A stretch of DNA of 64,000 nucleotides from Pseudanabaena galeata CCNP1313 (lineage in GTDB: Bacteria; Cyanobacteriota; Cyanobacteriia; Pseudanabaenales; Pseudanabaenaceae): the NCBI RefSeq assembly GCF_029910235.1, contig NZ_CP112874.1, positions 2,852,001 through 2,916,000 of the forward strand, read 5' to 3'. Below the pieces are notes generated by a model. That model saw nothing but the letters and a program-made list of their open reading frames with translations. It did not search any database and was not told the origin of the DNA. The position numbers and the translations under genes were made by a program. Positions within the stretch are counted from its first letter, which is position 1. Each line of letters opens with the position of its first letter. Positions 53,957 through 62,421 of the stretch are shown here, in pieces.

Positions 53957-54811
53957 ATGAATCCTTTACTACAATCAGAAATTTGTCAGTTTATTCGTGA
54001 GATTGGTCAAAAAGCGATTCATCTAAGAGAGTCGGGTTTTCAAGTTGACGAGAAAGGTTTTGATGATTATGTAACCAATGTTGATCGCGAACTCGATCAC
54101 TTGCTTAGTCAAAGGTTTCAATCATGGTTCCCCAATGATGTGGTGATCAGTGAAGAAAATTCGCGATCGCAGGAACTATGGAAACAATATACGGAATTAA
54201 ATCAAAAGTACTGGTTTATCGATCCCATTGATGGCACAGATGACTTTATTCATGGGCGTGAATTCTATTCGGTGATGGTTGGAGTTCTGGAAGCATTTCA
54301 GCCTACGCTGGGTTGGATCTATGCACCCAAGAGCGATCTTTTATACTTTGGTGGTACGGCGATTAATGGAGTATTCACCGTCACAAATGGGAATGTTCCT
54401 GAAGTTCTCTATGCAGTTCCGCCCATAGGAGCAAGTAGCGATCGCGTGATCGTCAGTAAAAAGGATGATCTCGCCTATGGTGATGCGATTCGGGCGGCGG
54501 TTCCCGATGTCGAGTTTTATACCCTTGGTAGTTTTGGCTTAAAGGTAATGGAAGTTGTCCAAGGTCGGGCAAGTGCCTATATCTATCTCAATCGTCGGGT
54601 CAAGCTCTGGGATACGGTTGGGCCTTTGGCGATCGCCAAAGCCGCAGGGCTAATTTGTTGCGATCTCTCAGGACGAGAAATTGGCTTTGGCTATGATGAT
54701 ATTCATCCTGAAAAGTTAACTCACAATCAAGTCGTTGTCATTGGTTGGTCAAAATTTATTGATGAACATCTTAAGGTGATTTATCAAGAACTTCACAACC
54801 ATATTTTATAG
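53957..54811 (+). CDS. Inositol monophosphatase / CysQ-type phosphatase
   Basis: A 284-residue Mg-dependent phosphatase. Motifs: ISEEN, the metal site WFIDPIDGTDDFIHG, and LWDTVGPLAIAKAAG (the family WD). It could hydrolyse inositol phosphates, 3'-phosphoadenosine 5'-phosphate or fructose bisphosphate; the family cannot be resolved by eye. The ATG at 53957 begins the conserved part; an upstream frame to 53834 would overlap the SDR gene. The TAG stop is contributed by the terminal repeat of the element at 54807. Confidence 0.87.
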   Translation: MNPLLQSEICQFIREIGQKAIHLRESGFQVDEKGFDDYVTNVDRELDHLLSQRFQSWFPNDVVISEENSRSQELWKQYTELNQKYWFIDPIDGTDDFIHGREFYSVMVGVLEAFQPTLGWIYAPKSDLLYFGGTAINGVFTVTNGNVPEVLYAVPPIGASSDRVIVSKKDDLAYGDAIRAAVPDVEFYTLGSFGLKVMEVVQGRASAYIYLNRRVKLWDTVGPLAIAKAAGLICCDLSGREIGFGYDDIHPEKLTHNQVVVIGWSKFIDEHLKVIYQELHNHIL

Positions 54812-54922
54812 CAATGTAAGCTTTGCTTAAGACTTAACCCTAAAAAGATGAGTGACGGCGCTTCGCGCCGTCACTCATCTTTTTAGGGTTGATTTGTCCT
54901 AGCTATCTTTTGCCTTGCTATA
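54807..54922. mobile_element. TATAGC-ended palindromic element, 116 bp
   Basis: Left end TATAGCAATGTAAG, right end CCTTGCTATA, central AAAAAGATGAGTGACGGCGC stem with TTC loop. The left end contains the stop codon of the upstream phosphatase gene (54809-54811). Confidence 0.82.
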
Positions 54923-55025
54923 TAATCTGCGAAACCCTTGCAATTCTGGGAACATTTTCAGGCAAGATATTAAATTGCTATGGTTGCCGAGCAAATATCT
55001 AAAAGCTTAAGGTTTGTCAAGAAAA

Positions 55026-56687
55026 ATGAGTACCCTTCCCTCTTCAGAAATTTATGATGCGATCGTGGTTGGTTCTGGAGCCAATGGCGGCGTTGCGGCT
55101 AAGGAATTGAGCGAACGGGGTCTCAAAGTCCTTGTCTTAGAAGCAGGTCGTACTCCCGATGCTAAGGCAGATCTGGGGCATCAGGTTAGGGATATGGCAA
55201 AGCGCTTTTATAACCTCGCTGTTTCTAAGCGACAGTCCTACCAATCGATGCACCCTGGCTATTGGAAGGCAAACCCTGACTTATTTATCGATGAAAAGGA
55301 TAATCCCTATACCACACCAGACGATCAGCCTTTTTATTGGATTCGGGGGCGACAGGTAGGCGGTAAAAGTTTGACTTGGGGGGGCATCACCCTTCGCCTA
55401 TCGGATTATGAATTTAAAGCCGCCAGTCGTGATGGACATGAGCAGGACTGGCCGATCGCCTATGCCGATCTCGCACCTTACTACAGCAAATTAGAGCAGT
55501 TTTTTCAGGTGCGCGGCAGTCAAGAAGGACTAGCCCAACTGCCCGATGGTGAATACCAACCCACACTACCCCTTACTCCCGCCGAACTGCATTTAAAGCA
55601 GGTTGTGGAAACTAATTGGTCTGACCGTTGCCTGATCCCTTCACGGGGCTTCGGACTGCACCGCCCCACCCCAGAGCAACCTTGGCCGATGTATTCTAGC
55701 CTAGGATCTTCGCTCAAGGCAGCGATCGCCACGGGTAATGTAACTTTGAGATCGGATGCAGTGGTTAGTCATGTGATTTTTGATCCAGATACGCGCAAGG
55801 CTCGTGGTGTGGCATATCGCGATCGCAACAGCAAAACCACCCACGAAGTATTTGCGCGTACAGTCGTTCTCTGCGCTTCCACGATCGAGTCAGTACGAAT
55901 TCTCTTACATTCCACGGAGAAATATCAACAGGCAGGATTAACCAACCCGTCGGGAATGCTAGGACGTTACCTAATGGATCATGTATCCACTTCCACTTTC
56001 TTTTTCTTACCAAATATCAAGCAGACGAAAACCTTCGATTTGTCGGGATGTGATAGCTTTTTTATTCCCTGCTTTACTAATTTGGAATCACAACAAGAGA
56101 AATTTTTGCGCGGCTATGGCATTTGGGGTGGGGTACAGCGCTTTGATTTACCAAGCATTGTCCGTAAAGTCGGATCTGGTTCCATTGGCTTTCTGATTGC
56201 CCATGGAGAAGTTCTACCTCGTTATAACAACCAAATTCAATTAAGTAATGATGTCGTTGATGCATGGGGAATTCCTGTACCCCATATCGAATGTGCTTGG
56301 TCAGAGAACGAACATCTGATGTTAGACCATATGCACCGACAGATTGATGAAATCATTAAACTTGCTGGTGGAAAGAATATGAAGTTGACGGATATGTTCC
56401 ATGTCCCTATCTTTGCAGATTTTGTCAGCCAAATGGAAGAAATAATGGCATTTTCAGCTCCCCCTGGTTATTACATCCATGAAGTCGGCGGCGCGAGAAT
56501 GGGAACGTCACCAACAAACTCGGTAGTCAATGCCCATAATCAAATTTGGGAATCTCCTAACCTGTTTGTCACCGATGGAGCTTGCTGGACTTCATCGGGT
56601 TGGCAAAGCCCTACTTTAACCGAGATGGCAATTACAGCGAGGGCAAGTGCGTTTATTGCTGAAGAGATGCGTAAGGGTGTTTTTTAA
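55026..56687 (+). CDS. GMC family FAD-dependent oxidoreductase
   Basis: A 553-residue glucose-methanol-choline oxidoreductase. The N-terminal FAD site is AIVVGSGANGGVAAKELSERG, the GMC loop is IRGRQVGGKSLTWGGITLRL, and the C-terminal catalytic region is YYIHEVGGARMGTSPTNSVVNAHNQIWESPNLFVTDGACWTSSGWQSPTLTEMAITARA. Family members oxidise alcohols or sugars; the substrate here is unknown. The ATG at 55026 follows a TTG frame start at 55014 and is the more likely start. Neighbours give no pathway. Confidence 0.92.
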   Translation: MSTLPSSEIYDAIVVGSGANGGVAAKELSERGLKVLVLEAGRTPDAKADLGHQVRDMAKRFYNLAVSKRQSYQSMHPGYWKANPDLFIDEKDNPYTTPDDQPFYWIRGRQVGGKSLTWGGITLRLSDYEFKAASRDGHEQDWPIAYADLAPYYSKLEQFFQVRGSQEGLAQLPDGEYQPTLPLTPAELHLKQVVETNWSDRCLIPSRGFGLHRPTPEQPWPMYSSLGSSLKAAIATGNVTLRSDAVVSHVIFDPDTRKARGVAYRDRNSKTTHEVFARTVVLCASTIESVRILLHSTEKYQQAGLTNPSGMLGRYLMDHVSTSTFFFLPNIKQTKTFDLSGCDSFFIPCFTNLESQQEKFLRGYGIWGGVQRFDLPSIVRKVGSGSIGFLIAHGEVLPRYNNQIQLSNDVVDAWGIPVPHIECAWSENEHLMLDHMHRQIDEIIKLAGGKNMKLTDMFHVPIFADFVSQMEEIMAFSAPPGYYIHEVGGARMGTSPTNSVVNAHNQIWESPNLFVTDGACWTSSGWQSPTLTEMAITARASAFIAEEMRKGVF

Positions 56688-56697
56688 AACTATAAAT

Positions 56698-56738
56698 ACA
56701 AGAGATGTTGTACCGCTTTGCGGTGCAACATCTCTTGT
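56698..56738. terminator. Hairpin after the GMC gene
   Basis: Arms ACAAGAGATGTTGxACCGC and complement around TTT, 11 bases beyond the GMC stop and 19 bases from the convergent gene end. Confidence 0.6.
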
Positions 56739-56756
56739 CGGGGAACTCATTCAAAA

Positions 56757-58064
56757 TCAACGAGCCTGAGAAAAAATTCGGTATTCTCTAGTATCAAAGC
56801 TAGAAATATGTGAATCTGATTGAGTATTATCTTCTGGTAAATTTGACAATTCATTGGGAATCATTCGGACAAGGTTGTAGCGAGTTTCACCAGCATAAAT
56901 TGCAAGGGCGATATTCAGCATATCGATAAATGCAATGACTGATTTACATTTAGGCTCACTATATTGACTATAGTATTTAATTACAGAAGCTACCTTTATT
57001 TCAAGGAATGGGCGAATAGATTCATTTAGTAATAGAAGCTTCACAAGTAGCATCACTAAATTGATCGGGTTTGTATGGTGAAGTAAGATATTAAATAACT
57101 CCGTTGGCTGCTCGCGATCGCTAATTGTGATTTCACTAATTAGATACTTAGCGGTTTTTAAAATTAAGAGTGTACTAACAGGATCGTCATGGTGTTTTGA
57201 TTTTAAATCCCACAAACCATTATCCAGTTTAGTTTGTAAAGTCTCAGATATTTCAGCATCAGCCATAGAAAAATCGATATATTTAAGCAAGCCAACTTTA
57301 AATTCTTGATAGGATAGATTCTGGATATTCTCAAGGAAATTAATAGCTAATTGTTGGCAATTAAGTACACTCTTTTTTGTAAGCATAAGTGTAACTAGAT
57401 TAATCACATTGTTGCTTAGGCTTGTAGGGTTTGTGGAGGGATTGTGTAGGGATGATTGCGTACCTATACGCGCAGTGTACATAGCGAGATCAAACTTAAA
57501 CTTATCTTTCATCTTTTGCGCTAATAAGTGAGCAGCTTGTCTTTGCTCTTGAGAACTGGCTGGGTTTGTATATTGATAAGCTAGTAAGTAAGATGCAAAA
57601 CGATTACCCCAATTTTGATCGTGATTGACCTGACTTTCTAAATGCAATGTAAAGAGTTTTAATGATTGAAAATCTTCACTATTGACAAATATCTGCAACC
57701 AAATTCGGAGAGTTCTTAATTTAATAGATTTTGGTTTCTTATGAATTGAAGGATGATTAAAAACATCAATCAATGATTGAATATAATCTCTCTTATTACT
57801 AACTGTCCAATTATTAACCAGAATATAACAACAACGTTTTAGTGTATAAAAAAATTCTTTTTCATTATATGCAGTCAAAATTTGATCGAGTGCATGAGTA
57901 ATTTCAGGATTATTGCCATCACTAAAATTTACGAATAAATTCCTAAAATCTACAAGTACGAGATCTGGCGATTTACAGCGCACAACGTCTAAAAAGAATT
58001 CATAAATTCTTTTCTGTGCTTGTTCAATTCCTTGAGAGTAAATGCGATCTGCTGTCCAGAACAT
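56757..58064 (-). CDS. Uncharacterised helical protein
   Basis: A 435-residue protein that I do not recognise. It begins MFWTADRIYSQGIEQAQKRIYEF and is almost all alpha-helical, with Leu/Ile-rich helices and spacing reminiscent of ARM/HEAT solenoids. No TM segment, signal peptide or catalytic motif is seen. A VLVDFRNLFVNFSDGNNPEIT segment near residue 35 is notable. Lower GC and few HIP1 sites suggest a less ancestral gene. It stands alone between palindromic repeats. Confidence 0.75.
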   Translation of the reverse strand: MFWTADRIYSQGIEQAQKRIYEFFLDVVRCKSPDLVLVDFRNLFVNFSDGNNPEITHALDQILTAYNEKEFFYTLKRCCYILVNNWTVSNKRDYIQSLIDVFNHPSIHKKPKSIKLRTLRIWLQIFVNSEDFQSLKLFTLHLESQVNHDQNWGNRFASYLLAYQYTNPASSQEQRQAAHLLAQKMKDKFKFDLAMYTARIGTQSSLHNPSTNPTSLSNNVINLVTLMLTKKSVLNCQQLAINFLENIQNLSYQEFKVGLLKYIDFSMADAEISETLQTKLDNGLWDLKSKHHDDPVSTLLILKTAKYLISEITISDREQPTELFNILLHHTNPINLVMLLVKLLLLNESIRPFLEIKVASVIKYYSQYSEPKCKSVIAFIDMLNIALAIYAGETRYNLVRMIPNELSNLPEDNTQSDSHISSFDTREYRIFSQAR

Positions 58065-58105
58065 AATAATTTCATTTTTTAAGGTGTGAACTAACAGTAT
58101 CTAAG

Positions 58106-58240
58106 AACCTATTTAAGAATTACTTTCTACGGTTAAAAGCTCTAAGAAAGCCCCCTCAATCCCCCTTAAAAGGGGGAAGAATTTAATTCTCCCCCCTTTT
58201 AAGGGGGGCTGGGGGGATCTAGACAATTCTTAAATGGTTT
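58106..58240. repeat. C5/G5-rich palindromic element, copy 3
   Basis: The most complete copy, 135 bp, with terminal inverted repeats AACCTATTTAAGAATT and AATTCTTAAATGGTTT around the CCCCCTCAATCCCCC stem. Confidence 0.85.
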
Positions 58241-58418
58241 CTAAAGCTTGTATTTCTTACTGACAAAGCTTAATAGAGTACTTGTATAGATATTATTCAC
58301 TTTTTTAACTGTTTAAAAGTGATTCTTGGGGCGATTTTGTTATCAAAAAGATATACGGAAGTTATGTAAATGTTATATGTAGCATTTGGCAAGGCTCAAG
58401 AGCCATAATGCTTGAACC

Positions 58419-58467
58419 CCCAATAATATAAGAGTCGGTGCTTCACACCGACTCTTATATTATTGGG
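58419..58467. repeat. Perfect 22-base-arm palindrome
   Basis: Arms start CCCAATAATATAAGAG, loop CTTCA. Confidence 0.75.
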
Positions 58468-58536
58468 TAATCGCTACCCTCTTTCTAGCTTAGCGTCAGA
58501 CCATAAAACCCACAGCAATTCCCAAGCAACCACATC

Positions 58537-58589
58537 CCAAGATATTTTTTAAAAGTGTTGTGACACAACACTTTTAAAAAATATCTTGG
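58537..58589. repeat. Perfect 24-base-arm palindrome
   Basis: Arms start CCAAGATATTTTTTAAAAG, loop TGACA. Resembles the outer stem of the CAGAGAAAT palindromes. Confidence 0.8.
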
Positions 58590-58885
58590 TTTGGGTTTAA
58601 GCACCAACCTCTTGGCTGAGCGGAGTAGCTAAATTTTGTTGTCGCACCGCACAAACATTTGTGCAATGATAAAAGTACACAGAAAAAAGCCCACTGTTTC
58701 CAGTGGGACTAGCATTTTTGTGTTGAGTGCGGATATCTTAAATCATTTTGTGGTCAAAGATATTAAGTTTTTTGCCTCCTTAAGTGATTTTTTTGTGATC
58801 ACAAGTCACAAAACACAAAATACAAGTAACAGCAAACCCTGCTGTTACTTGTCACCCTCTAGTTAAAGATTTTGCTAGCCCTGAC

Positions 58886-59194
58886 ATGCCTGAAGAAGCC
58901 AACCTCCCATCTCCACAAGAATCTCCTGCCTCTCCATTTAAAAATCTGACGGGAGCAGCGATCGCCGCTACTCTTGCCACTGGGCTTTACTCATTTACAA
59001 ATATGGTGGCTCACAAGCTAGCTTCAGCACCTTTGCAAACTACGAATACTCTGGCTAATCGCATTGCCACGCTGGTTCGCACATTATTGTTAGCGATCGG
59101 CACTGGCGCAACGATGATTTTTGCGGTAATTGCGGTGGGTTTGGTGTTGCTCACGATTAAACAAGTATTTATGGCGATCGCCATTAAAAAGTAA
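58886..59194 (+). CDS. DUF3082 family membrane protein
   Basis: A 102-residue protein with two TM helices (about 20-42, LTGAAIAATLATGLYSFTNMV, and 66-92, LVRTLLLAIGTGATMIFAVIAVGLVLLTI). Layout and sequence match the cyanobacterial/plastid DUF3082 family. Function unknown; probably thylakoid or inner membrane. Confidence 0.82.
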   Translation: MPEEANLPSPQESPASPFKNLTGAAIAATLATGLYSFTNMVAHKLASAPLQTTNTLANRIATLVRTLLLAIGTGATMIFAVIAVGLVLLTIKQVFMAIAIKK

Positions 59195-59223
59195 AAAATC
59201 GCGCCTTGCCATACCTAATCAAA

Positions 59224-59262
59224 ACACCAAAAAGCACATCCTTTGGATGTGCTTTTTGGTGT
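59224..59262. terminator. Perfect bidirectional hairpin
   Basis: 18-base arms ACACCAAAAAGCACATCC around TTT. It ends exactly at the base before the FAD oxidoreductase stop codon (59263-59265) and follows the convergent DUF3082 gene by 29 bases. Confidence 0.75.
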
Positions 59263-61257
59263 CTACCATTCCAAAACCAGTCCTTGCGATCGCAAAAGCG
59301 TCTGTAAATCGCCAATCCTACCGCGATCGAGAATAGCCTGTGGAGTTAATGAGGGATCATCCTGCAATACAATCCAAGCAGCAGTGGCTCCTGCTGCGGC
59401 TCCTGCCGACCATTCACCCACATGGATGCGCGTTGCGCCATTAACAATATGACTAACTGCGATCGCCTTACCACCCATCAGCAAATTATCAATACGCTGA
59501 GGAATTAAACTCTCAAACGGCATGATAATTGGACGGACTTTATCCTCATTCGCAGGAGCAGAACTGGGAGCTTTCGATGGTTCCCAATTGCGATAGCGAC
59601 AGCCATGCATATCGATCGCATAGTGGGTCAACCCAATCGAAGTAGGATTAAAATTGCGCCCACCTTCCATATCATTACGAATATCTTGCTCACGCATCAA
59701 AAACTCAGACTGACCATAGGCTGATCTTCCCAAAATTCTCCGACCTTCACGGATATATGGATACATGCTCAACCCTGATTCTGTGGGCATCGGGCTATCA
59801 ACTCCAGACATTAACCGTAGAGGAAATTCTGCGGATGCATAATTTTCCATGAGCCATTCCGCAAATAACAGAGCGTGGTTTTCCCCATCCTTGAGGGCTG
59901 ACGTATTCAATCCCCCCAACCAGTTTTGCTGTTGTCCCGAATCTCGAATTTGCTTGTCAGTCAAGATTAGAGGAGGATTCATTATCCCCCAATCATTACC
60001 ACGGTTCCAGTTAATTACCGTCATATCGCCTTTAGCAGGAATTGCCTTAAAAGGATCATCCCGATTCATACTGACAATACGACGATAGTTGAATACGCTA
60101 TTGCCTTCAAACATGGGGAATCTACCCAAGTCATAGTCTCTGCGATGCTCTTCACGGGAATAACCTGGTTGAACTTTGCGAAGTTCTTTGAGCGATCGCC
60201 CTTCATCATCGGCAATTTTCAGAACAAAGGGAAAAGTAAAAGCTTGTGTGCATTCAGGATTGTCGGCTACCGCATGTAATTCACCCGTAGTATCAAAACC
60301 TTCAGCACCTAAACGGTGGGGAATATTTGCCCAAGCGATCAATTCAGCAGTATCGGTGGAATCAATCACGATCATCTGCTTACCTATAGGAGGCTGCAAA
60401 CGGATGGGCTTCTTAACAAAGGTTTCATCAGAGTTCCAGTTAAACCAGCTTATGATTTCACGAGATAAGCGCCCTTGAGAAAGATAGTTAGGATCGCGAG
60501 GAATTCTCTGTACAGCATGGATAGCGGTAATGCGATCGCCTTTTTCATTAAAACTCGCGCCCTTAAAGGCAGTCTGAGTAATCCATCGACTCTTAGGGGC
60601 TGAGCGCTGCGACTCTCGCAAAAATTCTTCGGATGCAAGTTCTCCTGCATAGGGGGTAAAGCAAAGATTGCCCACCCAACAGCTATTGGTGTCCGCCACC
60701 ACCGCCTCTGGTTTCAGGTAAGAATATTTCTCTGGCAAAGCGGGCTGGCTGGCAATAACATTTTTAAAATGCGTCCAACTGAGGGGAAATTGCTGATGAT
60801 AACGCATTAGTAACGATTCATCGATCGCGCTAACACCCTGCGAACTAACCTGACCACCCAGCATCGGAGTAAGCTCGATCAGGCAAGTTGTTGCCCCAGT
60901 TTTCATTGAATGATAAGCCGCCGCAACACCACCTAATGAACCTCCCACAACAGCTACTTCGCATTCCCATACTTCGGCATCCTCTGGTGCTGGCGGATTT
61001 AGTAATGGATAGCCATTGCGATCAAATAATGGAATTGGATTATTAGTATTTTGGGCGATCGGTTCAATAGACTTCGGCTTATTAAAAATCTGCCAAGTTC
61101 TTGCTGTTGCGCCGCTAAGTACCACACCCATAAACAACAACCCTAAGATGTATCGCAATTTAGGGCGAAAAGATGGCTTAGGCTTTAGATCTTCAACATC
61201 TTCGACGCGATCGCTAATGTTTTCTGGTTTGTATTGTTGATCTTCTTGATCGCTCAT
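59263..61257 (-). CDS. FAD-dependent oxidoreductase with N-terminal membrane anchor
   Basis: A 664-residue protein. A hydrophilic start is followed by a TM helix at about 34-52 (LRYILGLLFMGVVLSGATA), then a FAD-binding site AVVGGSLGGVAAAYHSMKTGATTCLIELTPMLGGQVSSQG. Residues to about 620 match the FAD_oxidored family (DSTDTAELIAWA, GLTHYAIDMHGCRYRNW, MGGKAIAVSHIVNGATRIHVGEWSAGAAAGATAAW). Substrate unknown; the anchor suggests a membrane-facing or exported enzyme. Confidence 0.9.
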   Translation of the reverse strand: MSDQEDQQYKPENISDRVEDVEDLKPKPSFRPKLRYILGLLFMGVVLSGATARTWQIFNKPKSIEPIAQNTNNPIPLFDRNGYPLLNPPAPEDAEVWECEVAVVGGSLGGVAAAYHSMKTGATTCLIELTPMLGGQVSSQGVSAIDESLLMRYHQQFPLSWTHFKNVIASQPALPEKYSYLKPEAVVADTNSCWVGNLCFTPYAGELASEEFLRESQRSAPKSRWITQTAFKGASFNEKGDRITAIHAVQRIPRDPNYLSQGRLSREIISWFNWNSDETFVKKPIRLQPPIGKQMIVIDSTDTAELIAWANIPHRLGAEGFDTTGELHAVADNPECTQAFTFPFVLKIADDEGRSLKELRKVQPGYSREEHRRDYDLGRFPMFEGNSVFNYRRIVSMNRDDPFKAIPAKGDMTVINWNRGNDWGIMNPPLILTDKQIRDSGQQQNWLGGLNTSALKDGENHALLFAEWLMENYASAEFPLRLMSGVDSPMPTESGLSMYPYIREGRRILGRSAYGQSEFLMREQDIRNDMEGGRNFNPTSIGLTHYAIDMHGCRYRNWEPSKAPSSAPANEDKVRPIIMPFESLIPQRIDNLLMGGKAIAVSHIVNGATRIHVGEWSAGAAAGATAAWIVLQDDPSLTPQAILDRGRIGDLQTLLRSQGLVLEW

Positions 61258-61421
61258 AACTTGCTATTACTAACTGAAGATTTGCCTGTTTGGAAGACAA
61301 GCAAGTTTACTCACATCACACAATCTTAAGATTAACTTATAGTGTCAGTGATTAGACATATTTTAGTGTATGCGAATTGGCTGAATAAAAAAGTTCGCAA
61401 TTTATAGCCATAGCCACCTGT

Positions 61422-61554
61422 AATTCTCATTATGAAATTTGTGAAATCGATTTTGTTGTTTCCAGCACCGAAGGCGCTGAAAACAACAAAATCGGTTTTT
61501 TGAAAACCCGCCGTTGGCAGGCTTTCAAAAAACCGATCTTTAATAATGAGAATT
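61422..61554. mobile_element. 133-bp element with AATTCTCATTAT ends
   Basis: Terminal inverted repeats AATTCTCATTAT and ATAATGAGAATT. Inner parts AAATCGATTTTGTTGTTT/AAAACAACAAAATCGG and TTTTTTGAAA/TTTCAAAAAA form paired hairpins. The only full copy in this window. Confidence 0.65.
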
Positions 61555-61566
61555 GCTAGTAATTTA

Positions 61567-61677
61567 ACGTGAGTTCGATATAGCCATTTGCGGCGTGCTT
61601 TGCACGACGCAAATGGCGAAAAATGGTAAGAATCGCTTAGCGATTCTTACCATTTTTCGCTTTCGACGAACTGACGT
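61567..61677 (+). mobile_element. 111-bp MITE with ACGTSAGTTCG ends, copy 4
   Basis: Same length, ends and double hairpin as the other copies. Flanks TAATTTA and TCAGTTA agree at only five of seven positions. Confidence 0.87.
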
Positions 61678-61701
61678 TCAGTTAAGTAGATCACCATAAT
61701 T

Positions 61702-61756
61702 AAAACCTAGAAAGGTGTCCCGCCTGCTACGCGGGCGGGTTACCTTTCTAGGTTTT
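61702..61756. repeat. Palindrome downstream of sufA
   Basis: Arms AAAACCTAGAAAGGT and complement with a GC-rich centre, 26 bases past the sufA stop; a likely terminator. Confidence 0.6.
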
Positions 61757-61781
61757 TAGGTTACTTCTGCCTAGTTATTTA

Positions 61782-62135
61782 TTAGCTACAAGCTACTGGT
61801 GCGCCAAGTTCTTTAGGAGTAGCAAAAGAAGTTCCACAACTACAAGATTTACTAGCATTAGGATTACGGAATCGGAAACCACCACCTAATAAATCTTCTG
61901 TATAGTCAAGTTCTAAACCTTGCAATTGAGGCAAGTTACTATTATTGATCACAATTTTTACGCCGTTATACTCGTATTGATTGTCATCAGCTTCGAGTTG
62001 GTCAACAAAGTCCATTAGATAGGACAAACCAGAACAGCCACCTTGTTTAATACCTAAACGTAAAGGTGCAGAAGTGGCACGTTGGGTTTGAAGATTTCTT
62101 ACGCGTGCGATCGCAGCATCGGTCAATGTAATCAT
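61782..62135 (-). CDS. sufA: Iron-sulfur cluster assembly scaffold/carrier, SufA/IscA type
   Basis: A 117-residue A-type carrier. The three metal-binding cysteines are present, one in GIKQGGCSGLSY and two in the C-terminal CSCGTSF. Length and MITLTDAAIARVRNL start are typical. It delivers Fe-S clusters to apoproteins; photosystem I and ferredoxins are main clients in cyanobacteria. Confidence 0.94.
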   Translation of the reverse strand: MITLTDAAIARVRNLQTQRATSAPLRLGIKQGGCSGLSYLMDFVDQLEADDNQYEYNGVKIVINNSNLPQLQGLELDYTEDLLGGGFRFRNPNASKSCSCGTSFATPKELGAPVACS

Positions 62136-62174
62136 GTGAAATTTTCCTGTGGGTAAATCGTGCTAAGAGCAATA

Positions 62175-62411
62175 TTAGTCTTCAAGTAACACAAGTGCAA
62201 TACTAGCTAGAGAGACATTGGTGTAGCCAACCACTTTGGCGGCTTTATAAAACGGCTTAGTTAGAAAGCATTTATGAACACCAAATAGACGCACTCCCTG
62301 ATCTAGAAGTAGTCCAGTTTTGAAATGAAAATTACGATGTAGTTTTACAGCCTTAGCAAGGTTGGATTTTGTTTTACAGCAAACCATGAGTTTTCTTTGA
62401 TAATTCAACAA
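62175..62411 (-). CDS. Possible small basic protein
   Basis: A 78-codon frame (MLNYQRKLMVCCKTKSNLAKAVKLHRNFHF...VGYTNVSLASIALVLLED), rich in Lys and hydrophobics. I do not recognise it. It starts just beside a repeat array and ends 39 bases before sufA. It could be chance. Confidence 0.35.
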   Translation of the reverse strand: MLNYQRKLMVCCKTKSNLAKAVKLHRNFHFKTGLLLDQGVRLFGVHKCFLTKPFYKAAKVVGYTNVSLASIALVLLED

Positions 62412-62421
62412 CTTACTCTAT

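Larger units (their letters stand above)
58065..58885. other. Intergenic region with four palindromes and no supported gene
   Basis: An 821-base gap. Holds the C5/G5 element copy 3 (58106-58240), hairpins at 58419-58467, 58537-58589, 58690-58707 and 58822-58852, and AT-rich spacer. A 76-codon open frame at 58636-58866 crosses two hairpins and has no family resemblance, so I leave it out. Confidence 0.7.
61258..61781. other. Intergenic region with three stacked inverted-repeat elements
   Basis: Elements at 61422-61554, 61567-61677 and 61702-61756 lie almost end to end. Bases 61258-61420 should contain the oxidoreductase promoter. Confidence 0.7.

Noticed and set aside
58636-58866. 76-codon open frame
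   Set aside because: It crosses two hairpins (58690-58707, 58822-58852), has no ribosome site and no protein-like pattern.
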